Assembly: GCA_002280485.1 (NCBI GenBank)
Contig: NCED01000044.1
Span: 1-49,926, forward strand
From: Caulobacterales bacterium 32-69-10
Lineage (GTDB): Bacteria > Pseudomonadota > Alphaproteobacteria > Caulobacterales > Caulobacteraceae
Reading direction: 5' to 3'
DNA: 49,926 nt
This document shows, piece after piece, positions 25,461-33,712 of this stretch. The notes under the pieces are model-generated. The model was given only the letters and a program-made list of their open reading frames with translations. It was not told the origin of the DNA and did not search any database. Every line of letters starts with the position of its first letter. Within the stretch, counting starts at the first letter, position 1. The position numbers were made by a program, and so were the translations under genes.

Positions 25461-25937
25461 ATGACCACCCTGAACCCCGGATCTCCCGCCCCCGATTTCG
25501 ACCTGCCGACCGACGGCGGGACGGCGAAGCTGGCGGACTACGCCGGGGGCTGGCTGGTGCTCTATTTCTATCCCAAGGACGACACCCCCGGCTGCACCAA
25601 CGAGGCCATCGCCTTCACGGCCGCCCTGCCGCAGCTGCAGGCCCTGGGGGCTCAGGTGCTGGGGGTCTCGAAGGACCCGCCCAAGAAGCACGCCAAGTTC
25701 CGCGCCAAGTACGACATCGGATATCCCCTGGCCTCGGACGAGGCTGGCGCCATGCTGGAAGCCTATGGGACCTGGGTGGAGAAGAGCCTGTACGGCCGGC
25801 AGTACATGGGCATCGACCGGGCCACCTTCCTGATCGACCCTCAGGGCGTCGTGCGCCAGGTGTGGCGCAAGGTGAAGGTCCCCGGCCACGCCGAAGCGGT
25901 TTTGGCGGCGATCCAGGCCCACGCCCCGTTGGGTTGA
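25461..25937 (+). CDS. bcp: peroxiredoxin, Bcp/PrxQ type
   Basis: A 158-residue thioredoxin-fold peroxidase that reduces hydroperoxides. APDFDLPTDGG, then LYFYPKDDTPGCTNEA, carries the peroxidatic Cys (about residue 46). VLGVSKDPPKKHAKFRAKY and FLIDPQGVVRQVWRKVKV are also typical. The resolving Cys often found five residues after the first (PGCTxEAC) is absent here, where the sequence reads PGCTNEAIAF, so this is a one-Cys variant. AGGAG lies upstream of the ATG. It follows tyrS across a family B repeat. Confidence 0.92.
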   Translation: MTTLNPGSPAPDFDLPTDGGTAKLADYAGGWLVLYFYPKDDTPGCTNEAIAFTAALPQLQALGAQVLGVSKDPPKKHAKFRAKYDIGYPLASDEAGAMLEAYGTWVEKSLYGRQYMGIDRATFLIDPQGVVRQVWRKVKVPGHAEAVLAAIQAHAPLG

Positions 25938-26353
25938 AAGCCGCCCTCAGGCCCTGCGTCACGCCGCCGCACCCCTTGCGGGCGCCGGGTTTCGGCGACG
26001 TCCTGCAACCCCCTCCCATTTCAAGCCCGCCGCCCGGCGATCGAGTAGTCGGACGGGGCGGGGCCCGGCCGGGCCCGCCGTTCTATTGCTGCAGCGCGGT
26101 GGAGGCGGCCGGCGCCGGGCATCGAATACACCGCCCCGGCCAAAGGCCGCACGGATTGCCCCGCCGTTGCTCAGAAGACGGCAAGCTGAGCTTCGCGAGT
26201 TCGCCAAAGCCGCGCCGCAGATTCGAGTCTTGCCGGCTTCAAGCAGGCCAGCGCCTTGCGACAGATTTACCCCTGGCTCGCGAGCCCCCTTGAAAGACTG
26301 TGGGATTTTTGCTGCAACTCCTGGGAAATTAACCGGGTGGGGTTAGTCGTTCC
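25938..26353. other. 416-base non-coding gap upstream of the M23 gene
   Basis: No convincing gene is visible. The gap contains a perfect 16-base palindrome GGGCCCGGCCGGGCCC at 26061-26076, which may end the bcp transcript. Base composition becomes more A+T-rich from about 26270 to 26350, where the promoter of the M23/bactofilin operon is expected. I could not fold the region into a recognised RNA. Confidence 0.5.
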
Positions 26354-27511
26354 ATGAAGCTTTTACGATGGGCGCAAGTCCGGTCATGGACGTTGCGCTG
26401 CTTTCCCGAGCGCCACATCTATCTTCGTTCCGGCGGAGAGATGCGGACCTTCACCCTGACCACCCCCCGCCAGGTGGGCTTCGCCGGCGTCACGGCGGCC
26501 GTCCTGGGCTGGACCCTGATCTCCACCGCCGCCGTCACCCTCAACGCCTTCGCCATGTCGGCGGGCGACCAGGCGGCGACCAAGACCAAGGCCTATTACG
26601 AGCGGCTGATCGCAGACCGCCAGGCCCGGCTGAACTCCGCCGTCGCCGAACTGACCGAGACCTCCGGCTCGCTGGACGGCCTGGCCTCCTCGATCGAGAA
26701 GCGGCACGCGGCCCTGGCCATGCTGCTCACCACCGCCGGGGGCGCCCCGGGCGCCATGGCGGCGCTGAAGCCCCAGGCTCCGCCGCAGGGTGGTTCCGCC
26801 GTCGACCAGATCCGCTCTGTGCGCATGGACCAGGAGCGGCTGGTGGCCGCCGCCGAGACCTTCGCCAAGACCCGCGCCGACCGCCTGCGCCTGGCCTTCC
26901 GGCTCGCCGGCCTGAACCCGGCCGCCTACTCGGGCCGGGGCGTCGCGGGCGAGGGCCTGGGCGGCCCGCTGATCGAAGCCAAGGACCCCAGCGCCCTGGC
27001 CGCCATCCTGGACGTCGACGAGGACTTCGCCGGCCGCATCCAGTCGGCGGCCCAGGACCTCAACGCCATGCGCTCGCTGGCCAGCGCAGCCCAGACCCTG
27101 CCCTTCCAGAAGCCCGTGGCCCAGCCGGTCAAGTCCAGCGGCTATGGCGTGCGCTTCGACCCCTTCACCGGACGGCCCGCCTTCCACGCCGGCCAGGACT
27201 TCTCCGGCGGCTACATGACCCCGATCTATTCCACCGCCCCGGGCGTGGTGTCGTTCACCGGCGTCCGTTCGGGCTACGGCAACACCGTGGAGATCGACCA
27301 TGGGAAGGGATTCAAGACCCGCTACGCCCACCTACAGGGGATTTCAGTAGCGCCCGGCCAAAGAGTGGGGTTGGGTCAGCGGGTGGGCGCCATGGGTTCG
27401 ACCGGGCGCTCCACCGGAGTGCACCTGCACTACGAGGTTTGGCAAAATGGCCGCGTCCAGGACCCGACGCGTTTCTTGAGGGCTGGGGATTATGTTCAAC
27501 AAGTCAGCTAA
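26354..27511 (+). CDS. M23 family cell-wall endopeptidase, membrane-anchored (LmdC-like)
   Basis: A 385-residue bitopic protein. A short cytoplasmic part containing FPERHIYLRSGGEMRTFTL precedes one membrane helix (VGFAGVTAAVLGWTLISTAA). A periplasmic helical, probably coiled-coil region follows (about 75-250, DRQARLNSAVAELTETSGSL). A LytM/M23 domain ends the protein. Zinc-site motifs are FHAGQDFSGG (H-x-x-x-D), KTRYAHLQG and VHLHYEVW (H-x-H), all intact, so it should be an active peptidase. I kept the first ATG because the segment before the helix looks conserved in such proteins. The last 20 bases overlap the bactofilin gene, matching the M23-bactofilin pairs described in related stalked bacteria. 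Confidence 0.9.
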   Translation: MKLLRWAQVRSWTLRCFPERHIYLRSGGEMRTFTLTTPRQVGFAGVTAAVLGWTLISTAAVTLNAFAMSAGDQAATKTKAYYERLIADRQARLNSAVAELTETSGSLDGLASSIEKRHAALAMLLTTAGGAPGAMAALKPQAPPQGGSAVDQIRSVRMDQERLVAAAETFAKTRADRLRLAFRLAGLNPAAYSGRGVAGEGLGGPLIEAKDPSALAAILDVDEDFAGRIQSAAQDLNAMRSLASAAQTLPFQKPVAQPVKSSGYGVRFDPFTGRPAFHAGQDFSGGYMTPIYSTAPGVVSFTGVRSGYGNTVEIDHGKGFKTRYAHLQGISVAPGQRVGLGQRVGAMGSTGRSTGVHLHYEVWQNGRVQDPTRFLRAGDYVQQVS

Positions 27512-27908
27512 CACGCCGCCGCCGCGTCCGCAGGCCGCGCCCGCGCCCACCGACTCCCAGCAACCCGTCCGCCGTCAAGGCGTGATCAAGGGCGAGGTCT
27601 CCGTGGCCCGCCTGGTCATCGGCGAGCGCGCCACCGTCGAGGGCTCCATTCGCGGCGGCGCCGTCGAGGTGCGCGGCAAGGTCATGGGCAATATCGAAGC
27701 CAAGGCCGTGAAGCTCTACGAGAGCGCCCACGTCGAGGGCGACATCGTGCACGAGCAGCTGTCGATCGACGTCGGCGCCTTCTTCCAGGGCCGCTGCCAG
27801 CAGGCCCGCCCCGCGCCCGTCGTGGCCCCGCCGCCCGTCGCCGCCGTCCCGCCTCCCGCGCCCCAGCCGTCCCCCAAGGTGGTCGAACTGGAACAGGCCA
27901 AGGGCTAG
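27492..27908 (+). CDS. bactofilin
   Basis: A 138-residue cytoskeletal protein that polymerises into nucleotide-free filaments, often recruiting wall enzymes to defined cell sites. The core beta-helix (about residues 32-105) shows the typical short repeats: VIKGEVSVARLVIGERATVE, GSIRGGAVEVRGKVMGNIEA, KAVKLYESAHVEGDIVHEQL, SIDVGAFFQGRC. Flanking Pro-rich tails (PPPRPQAAPAP and VAPPPVAAVPPPAPQPSP) are disordered, as in other bactofilins. Its start lies inside the M23 gene, so the two are translationally coupled and likely physically linked. Confidence 0.93.
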   Translation: MFNKSANTPPPRPQAAPAPTDSQQPVRRQGVIKGEVSVARLVIGERATVEGSIRGGAVEVRGKVMGNIEAKAVKLYESAHVEGDIVHEQLSIDVGAFFQGRCQQARPAPVVAPPPVAAVPPPAPQPSPKVVELEQAKG

Positions 27909-27916
27909 GAAACACT

Positions 27917-28035
27917 CGCCCCCACCGGCCCTCCGGGCCACCTCCCCCGCTTCGCAGGGGAGGAGCAGAGGCGCCGCGCCCAGTCCTGCTCCCCTGCGAA
28001 GCGGGGGAGCTGTCGCCGCAGGCGACTGAGGGGGC
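27917..28035. repeat. inverted intergenic repeat
   Basis: CTCCCCCGCTTCGCAGGGGA (from 27952) pairs with TCCCCTGCGAAGCGGGGGAG (ending 28009), with CGCCCCC...GGGGGC outside. It lies between the convergent bactofilin and prfB genes and probably ends both transcripts. Confidence 0.65.
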
Positions 28036-28037
28036 CC

Positions 28038-29151
28038 CTATGCGTCCCGCGTCGCGCCGACGGTGGCGGCCAGGCTGGCGGCCATGAACGGGTCGAGGTC
28101 GCCGTCGAGCACCCCTTGCGTGTCCGAGGTCTCGACGTCGGTGCGCAGGTCCTTGACCATCTGGTACGGCTGCAGGACGTAAGAGCGGATCTGGTGGCCC
28201 CAGCCGATGTCGGTCTTGGCGTCCTCGACCGCCTGGGAGGCCGCCTCGCGCCGCTGCAGCTCCGCCTCGTACAGGCGCGCGCGCAGCATCTTCCAGGCCC
28301 GGTCGCGGTTCTGGTGCTGCGAGCGCTCGGTCTGGCAGGCCACCGCGATGCCGGTGGGGATGTGGGTCAGGCGCACGGCGCTGTCGGTCTTGTTGACGTG
28401 CTGGCCGCCCGAGCCGGACGCGCGGTAGGTGTCGGTGCGCACGTCGGCGGGGTTGATCTCGATGACGATGGTGTCGTCGACCACCGGATAGACCCAGACG
28501 CTGGCGAAGCTGGTGTGGCGCCGGGCGCTGGAGTCGTAAGGGCTGATGCGCACCAGCCGGTGCACCCCGGCCTCGGTCTTCAGCCAGCCGTAGGCGTTGG
28601 TCCCCTTGACCTGAAGGGTCGCCGACTTGATCCCGGCGGTCTCGCCCGGGGTCTCCTCGATCAGGTCGACCTCCATGCCGTGGGCGGTGGCCCAGCGGGT
28701 GTACATCCGCATCAGCATCAGGGCCCAGTCGGCGGACTCGGTGCCCCCGGCGCCGGAATTGATCTCGACGAAGGCGTCGTTGCCGTCGGCCTCGCCGGAC
28801 AGCAGGGCCTCCAACTCGGCGCGGCCGGCCCGGTCCTTCAGCGCCTTGAGGGCGGCGGCGGCCTCGTCGCCGGAGGCGACGTCGCCCTCCATCTCGGCCA
28901 GTTCGGCGAACTCGAGCGCGTCGGCGCGCTCGCGCTCAAGGCTGCGCACCGCCTCGACCTGGCTGGCCAGGCGGGTGCGTTCGCGCATCAGGGCCTGGGC
29001 CTTTTCGGCGTCGTCCCACAGGGTCGGGTCCTCGACCCGGGCGTTCAGCTCATCGAGCTTGCGAAGGGCAGGTTCCCAGTCAAAGACGCCTCCTGAGCAG
29101 CCCGATGGACTGCTCGATGTCGGCCGCGAAGGCCTCGACATCCGCTCTCAT
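28038..29151 (-). CDS. prfB: peptide chain release factor 2 with programmed +1 frameshift
   Basis: RF2 recognises UGA/UAA stops and triggers peptide release. The gene is in two frames. The first 23 codons (from ATG at 29151; [19 protein letters not shown] then RRRL) end at TGA 29082-29080. The remaining 347 codons continue in the +1 frame from GAC (29081-29079, [19 protein letters not shown]). The shift site AGGAGG CGT CTT TGA C matches the classical autoregulatory site. The product is about 370 residues. Functional motifs are [15 protein letters not shown] (GGQ) and [15 protein letters not shown], with SPY at the stop-codon-reading position. It is not a pseudogene: low RF2 favours the shift and restores RF2. 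Confidence 0.95.
29079..29094 (-). promoter_or_regulatory. prfB +1 frameshift signal
   Basis: On the minus strand AGGAGG (29094-29089) is followed three bases later by the slippery CTT (29085-29083), the in-frame TGA and a C. The spacing, slippery codon and stop context are those of the E. coli prfB site. The ribosome slips from CTT to TTT and continues with GAC. Confidence 0.93.
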
Positions 29152-29217
29152 GAAATACGCTCCGGTTTCGAGGGGCGGAGATAGGCTGGTCCGCGGTTCG
29201 GCGCAACGGATACGTCC

Positions 29218-29334
29218 CCCCGCCCCGCTCGCTCCGCGAGTCGCCCTCCCCTCAAGGGGGAGGGTGATCGTGCTCTTTCTTCCCCTCCCCCTTGAGGGGA
29301 GGGCGACGGGGCGTCAGCCCCGCGGGGTGGGGGA
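29218..29334. repeat. inverted intergenic repeat, family D
   Basis: CGCCCTCCCCTCAAGGGGGA (from 29242) pairs with the CCCCCTTGAGGGGAGGGCG arm that ends near 29306; further C/G-rich flanks (CCCCCGCCCCG...GGGTGGGGG) pair outside. It lies upstream of prfB and downstream of mrcA. A partial relative is at 1-50. Confidence 0.7.
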
Positions 29335-29344
29335 CGCGTCAGGA

Positions 29345-31726
29345 CTAGAACAGCCCGTTCAGCTCGGGCGGCGGCCGGGACGGGGCCTGCTGCGCGGCCG
29401 CGGCGGCGGCGCTGGGGGCGCCCGACAGCTGGCCGTTCGGGAACGCCTGTGCGTAGGGCACGGGGCCGGTGTCGAGGACCACCGGGCGCGGCTTGGGCTC
29501 GGTGCCCGGGCGGAACGCTTCGCGCCGGCCGCCGACCAGGGCGAAGCGGGCGTCGGCCGGGGCGGTGAACTCGGTCTTGGGCTTGCCCTTGAGGTAGTCG
29601 CGCATGAAGTCGATGAAGATCGGGACGGCGTCGACCGCCCCGGTCTCGTTATTGCCGAGGCTGCGGTTGTCGTCGAAGCCGACGAAGACCCCGACCACGA
29701 TGTCGGTGGAATAGCCGACGAACCAGGCCGAGCGGTAGTCGTTGGTGGTGCCGGTCTTGCCCGCGATCGGATAGCCGAGGGAGGAGACCGCCGCGGCGGT
29801 GCCCATCTGGGTCACCCCCTGCAGCATGGTCGAGATCTGGTAGGCGGTGATCGGGTCCATCACCTGGGTCCCGCCGGGGGCGAGGCGCGGGCTCTCCTCG
29901 CCGCCGAAGGGCGCGCCGCAGCGGGGGCAGTCGCGCCGGTCGGCGCGGAAGATCGCCTTGCCCTGCCGGTCGCCGGCCATTTCGATCAGGTGCGGCTCGA
30001 TCTTGCGTCCGCCGTTGGCGAAGGCCGAATAGGCGGCGGTCAGCCTGAACGGCGTGGTCTCCGCCGCCCCCAGCGCCATGGCCAGCACCGGCGCCATCTT
30101 GTCGACCACCCCGAACTTGATGGCGGCGGCCGAGACCTTCTTCATGCCGACGCCCTGGGCGATGCGCACGGTCATGACGTTGCGCGAATAGACGAGGCCG
30201 TTGCGGAAGATGGTCGGGCCGTAATAGCGCCGGCTGTCGTTCTGCGGGTTCCACACCTTGCCGGCGTTGTCGGTGAAGGAGATCGGGGCGTCGGTGATGA
30301 CGCTCATCGGCGAATAGCCGTTCTCCAGGGCCGTGGCGTAGACGAAGGGCTTGAAGGCCGAGCCGGGCTGGCGCAGCGCCTGGGTGGCCCGGTTGAAGTT
30401 CGACAGCGAGAACGAGTAGCCGCCGACCATGGCCAGCACGCGGCCGGAACGCGGCTCGATGGCCACCAGGGCGCCGTTGACCGCCGGCACCTGGCGCAGG
30501 CCGTAGCGGCCCGGCGTGGTCGGCTCGACGAAGATCAGATCGCCGCGTTCGAGGCCCTTGCCGGCGCGGGCCCAGGTCACGTCGGCGCCTTCGAGCATCC
30601 CTTCGCCGCCGGTGGGCAGCAGCACCTTCACCGCGCCGCCGGAGACCTCCTCGACGGCGGCGGCGACCCAGCTGCGGCGCTCGGCCGGGGCCGACTTGGC
30701 CTTGGCCTCGTCCTGCCAGCCGGGCCCGATCTCCACGTGGCCCCAGGCGCCGCGCCAGCCGTGGCGGCGGTCGTACTGCTCCAGGCCCCGCATCAGCGCC
30801 ACCCGGGCGGCGGTCTGCATCTTGGAGTCGAGGGTGGTGCGAAGGTAGAGCCCGCCGCCTTCGACCTTCTCGCCCAGGGTGGCGTTGGCGCGGTTGCGCA
30901 CCTCCGACAGGAAGTAGTCGGCGTCCTGGTACTGCGCCCGGCGCGGCGCGGTCTGCACCACCAGGTCCTCGCGGATGGCCGCCTCGGCCGAGGCCCTGGA
31001 GACCCAGCCCAGGTCGGCCATGTCCTTCAGGATCTGGTTGCGGCGGCCCATGGCGTTCGCCTTGCGCCGGATCGGATGGTAGTTGTCCGGCCCCTTGGGC
31101 AGGGCGGCGATATAGGCCATCTGCGCCAGGGAGAGCTCGTTCAGCGGCTTGCCGAAATAGTTGAACGCCGCCGCGCCCACCCCGTAGCTGCGGTAGCCCA
31201 GCCAGATCTCGTTCAGATAGAGCTCGAGGATGCGGTTCTTGCTCAGGGTCTCCTCGAGCCGGCGGGCGAGGATGGCTTCCTTGATCTTGCGGCCGAAGCT
31301 GACGTCGTTGGTGAGCAGGACGTTCTTGGCCACCTGTTGGGTGATGGTCGAGCCGCCCTGCAGGCGGCGCCCGCGGGCCAGCGCCACCACATCACGGCTC
31401 ATGGCCCGGCCCATGCCGGTGATGTCGATGCCGCCGTGTTCGTAGAACTTGCGGTCCTCGGCGGTCAGGAAGGCGCGGACCATGGTCGGCGGCAGCTGGG
31501 CGTAGGGCACGAAGATGCGCCGTTCACGGCCGAACTCGCCGATCAGGGTGCCGTCCCAGGCGTAGACCCGGGTGGAGGTGGGGGGGCGGTACTCGGCCAG
31601 CTCCGCGGCGTCGGGCAGGTCGTGGAACAGCCAGGCGGCGTACATGGCCAGGCACAGGCCGGCGACCGCCACCGCACTCAGGAAGGCGACGCCCGCAATC
31701 GCGACCCAGCGACCGGTGGAGTTCAA
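29345..31726 (-). CDS. mrcA: penicillin-binding protein 1A (bifunctional)
   Basis: A 793-residue inner-membrane enzyme that polymerises glycan strands and cross-links peptides. A membrane helix (VAIAGVAFLSAVAVAGLCLA) is followed by the GT51 glycosyltransferase domain (about 55-230; FLTAEDRKFYEHGGID, LQGGSTITQQVAKN, RILELYLNEIWLG). An OB-like insert and the transpeptidase domain (about 420-690) come next. Its motifs are GSAFKPF (S-x-x-K), YSRNVMT (S-x-N) and GKTGTTND (K-T-G). The tail is Pro/Ala-rich. It follows amiC on the same strand after a 303-base repeat-filled gap. Confidence 0.95.
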   Translation of the reverse strand: MNSTGRWVAIAGVAFLSAVAVAGLCLAMYAAWLFHDLPDAAELAEYRPPTSTRVYAWDGTLIGEFGRERRIFVPYAQLPPTMVRAFLTAEDRKFYEHGGIDITGMGRAMSRDVVALARGRRLQGGSTITQQVAKNVLLTNDVSFGRKIKEAILARRLEETLSKNRILELYLNEIWLGYRSYGVGAAAFNYFGKPLNELSLAQMAYIAALPKGPDNYHPIRRKANAMGRRNQILKDMADLGWVSRASAEAAIREDLVVQTAPRRAQYQDADYFLSEVRNRANATLGEKVEGGGLYLRTTLDSKMQTAARVALMRGLEQYDRRHGWRGAWGHVEIGPGWQDEAKAKSAPAERRSWVAAAVEEVSGGAVKVLLPTGGEGMLEGADVTWARAGKGLERGDLIFVEPTTPGRYGLRQVPAVNGALVAIEPRSGRVLAMVGGYSFSLSNFNRATQALRQPGSAFKPFVYATALENGYSPMSVITDAPISFTDNAGKVWNPQNDSRRYYGPTIFRNGLVYSRNVMTVRIAQGVGMKKVSAAAIKFGVVDKMAPVLAMALGAAETTPFRLTAAYSAFANGGRKIEPHLIEMAGDRQGKAIFRADRRDCPRCGAPFGGEESPRLAPGGTQVMDPITAYQISTMLQGVTQMGTAAAVSSLGYPIAGKTGTTNDYRSAWFVGYSTDIVVGVFVGFDDNRSLGNNETGAVDAVPIFIDFMRDYLKGKPKTEFTAPADARFALVGGRREAFRPGTEPKPRPVVLDTGPVPYAQAFPNGQLSGAPSAAAAAAQQAPSRPPPELNGLF

Positions 31727-31883
31727 GAGCCAAAACCTCCACGCGCCGCCAAAACCGGCGGCCGCAAACTACGCCCCTCGCCCGATCGGAGACATTCCGC
31801 GTCGAGGGGTCAGCGTCAAGCGGGCTTAACGCCACCCGCGCCGCGCCGCTAGCCTGAAACGGCTCTCTGCGACGATCTCGAGT

Positions 31884-32026
31884 CCTTCTCCTCCGGGGGA
31901 GAAGGTGGCTGCGAAGCAGACGGATGAGGGGCGCGCCGACGGCGCCGGATGGGTCCTTCGACGCTTTGCGTCGACACCCCTCATCCGTCGGCTGGCGCCG
32001 ACACCTTCTCCCTCAAGGGGAGAAGG
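31884..32026. repeat. inverted intergenic repeat between amiC and mrcA
   Basis: CCTTCTCC...GGAGAAGGTG with CGGATGAGGGG (left arm, 31884-31931) pairs with CCCCTCATCCG...CACCTTCTCC and GGGAGAAGG (right arm, 31977-32026). It accounts for most of the 303-base gap and would be a strong hairpin in an amiC-mrcA transcript. Confidence 0.7.
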
Positions 32027-32029
32027 GGA

Positions 32030-33298
32030 CTAGCGCGCGGCGTATTTGGATTCCTGGGCGAAGTAGTCGTCGATGGCCGTGGCGACCGCGCTCATCAGGG
32101 ACTTGCGACGGTCGGCGTCCGACAGGAGGCGCTCGTCCTCCCGATTGGTGATGAAGCCCATCTCGAACAGCACCGCCGGAACGTCAGGGGCCAACAGCAC
32201 CATATAGCCGGCGTCGCGGTGGCTGCGCCGCAGCAGCTGGGTCTCGCGCCCGACGCGGTGAAGCAGGCCCTCGGCGAAGGTCGCCGAGCGGTTGACGGTG
32301 CCGCGCTGGGTCAGGTCGAGCAGGATGCGGTTCACCGCCTCGTCCGAGCCGGGCATGGACACGTCGATGAAGCTGTCCTGCTGGAAGGAATAGCGGGCCG
32401 CCCGGTCGGCGCCCTTCTCCGACAGGGTGTAGGCGGTGGCGCCGCGGACGTTGGGGTCGCCGCCGCTGTCGGCGTGCAGCGACAGGAACAGATCGGCGTT
32501 GGCGCGCCGGGTGATCTGGACCCGGCGCTCCAACGGGATGAACACGTCGGTGTCGCGGGTCAGCACCACCTTGTAGCGGCCCGAGCGCTCCAGCCGGTCG
32601 CGCAGGGCGCGGGCCGCGGCGAGCGTCAGATCCTTCTCCCTGGAATCCGCACCGAGGGCGCCCGGGTCCTTGCCGCCATGGCCGGCGTCGATGACCACGA
32701 CCTTCTTGGCCGGGGTGAGCGGCTGCAGCGGCGCCTTGGCCTTCTCGATCTGGGCTTCGATCCTGGCCACGGTCGCGGCGCCGATGGGCTTGGAAGCCGG
32801 CGCGAAACCGGAGTCGGCCGCCGCGGCGGCCAGGATGGAGTCGATGTCCTGGACCTGCTCCTCGGAGAGGTCGATCACGTAGCGCCACACCGAGACCCCG
32901 TCGCCGGGGGCCAGCAGGAAGCGGCGCTTGACGACGGCCGGGCGCACGAGGTCGAGCTTGATGCGGGCGCCGCCGGAGGCGTCCTCCACCGACCAGGCCT
33001 TAACGAGGCCGGCGCCCTGCCCCTGCATGCCGCCGGCCGAGCCGACGCGGGGCAGGCTGACGACCACCTGCTTGGAGGCGCTATCGGGCGAGATCAGCTT
33101 GCCGGAAACGGTGTGGTCGAGCTCGACGACGACGCGGGTCTGACGGGCGTCGCCCCCGAGTCGGACCTTGAGCACGCCGGCCGAGACGTCTTCCTGGGCG
33201 GCGGCGGCGGCGGCGAGTCCCAGGCCCAGCACGGCGCAGGCGGCGAGGACACGCCCCGTCCAACCGTTCACCCACGCCAGTCCCGTCCCGCGTCGCAT
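32030..33298 (-). CDS. amiC: N-acetylmuramoyl-L-alanine amidase (AmiC type)
   Basis: A 422-residue periplasmic amidase that cuts the stem peptide from MurNAc, needed for daughter-cell separation. A signal sequence (VLAACAVLGLGLAAAAAAQ) precedes an AMIN domain (about 30-150) for wall targeting. The catalytic Amidase_3 domain (about 205-420) has the zinc ligands in VVIDAGHGGKDPGAL (His), SREKDLTL (Glu) and SLHADSG (His). The catalytic Glu lies in VLFEMGFITN. I start at MRRGTGLAWVNG; the frame continues to 33664 without similarity. The gene is divergent from rne and upstream of mrcA. Confidence 0.92.
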   Translation of the reverse strand: MRRGTGLAWVNGWTGRVLAACAVLGLGLAAAAAAQEDVSAGVLKVRLGGDARQTRVVVELDHTVSGKLISPDSASKQVVVSLPRVGSAGGMQGQGAGLVKAWSVEDASGGARIKLDLVRPAVVKRRFLLAPGDGVSVWRYVIDLSEEQVQDIDSILAAAAADSGFAPASKPIGAATVARIEAQIEKAKAPLQPLTPAKKVVVIDAGHGGKDPGALGADSREKDLTLAAARALRDRLERSGRYKVVLTRDTDVFIPLERRVQITRRANADLFLSLHADSGGDPNVRGATAYTLSEKGADRAARYSFQQDSFIDVSMPGSDEAVNRILLDLTQRGTVNRSATFAEGLLHRVGRETQLLRRSHRDAGYMVLLAPDVPAVLFEMGFITNREDERLLSDADRRKSLMSAVATAIDDYFAQESKYAAR

Positions 33299-33712
33299 CC
33301 TGCGAACCCAAACTCCGACTACAGCCCTCCTTGTCGGCCTGGTCCGTAGACAAAGTGTTAACCGCACGGAAAGAGGCGCGGATCCGCGCGCCGCTTTCCT
33401 TTTCTCCGGCAGTGTTGCAAAGTCGCGTCGCACGAGAGCGGCGTCGTCCTCATGAACAGGACAGGCGCCCGGCCTCCGCACCCCGCGCCGTCCGTTTAAC
33501 GGGACCGGCGCGACCCGCCGATTCGCGCCGTCCAGGCGCGCGCAAGGACAGACCCATGGGCTGCGTCGCACCCAGTCGCAATTTGAAGACGCTGCGCTCC
33601 GCGCGGCTATCCGCCGGCGTCGCCGCCGGCTGCGAACGGACCATCGACGCCGCCTCCCATACACGGCCCCCGAACCCTTCGCGGTTCGGCGCGCGCCGCG
33701 GAGAACGGTTTA
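33299..33712. other. 414-base amiC/rne divergent region and rne leader
   Basis: No gene is supported here. It must hold the divergent promoters and the long rne 5' leader. A perfect hairpin CCGAACC-CTTCGC-GGTTCGG (33670-33689) lies 24 bases before the rne ATG, and GGAG at about 33700 is the ribosome-binding site. In E. coli RNase E autoregulates through leader structures; whether this hairpin does so is inference. Confidence 0.5.

Noticed and set aside
26061..26076. Intrinsic terminator at a 16-base palindrome
   Set aside because: The palindrome is perfect but lacks a loop and a T-run, so it is recorded only as part of the gap.
26200..26240. Possible tRNA T-arm (TTCGAGT context)
   Set aside because: The flanking stem does not pair and no acceptor or anticodon arm could be drawn.
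28038..29151. prfB as a frameshifted pseudogene
   Set aside because: The break lies exactly at the classical programmed frameshift signal, and the rest of RF2 is intact.
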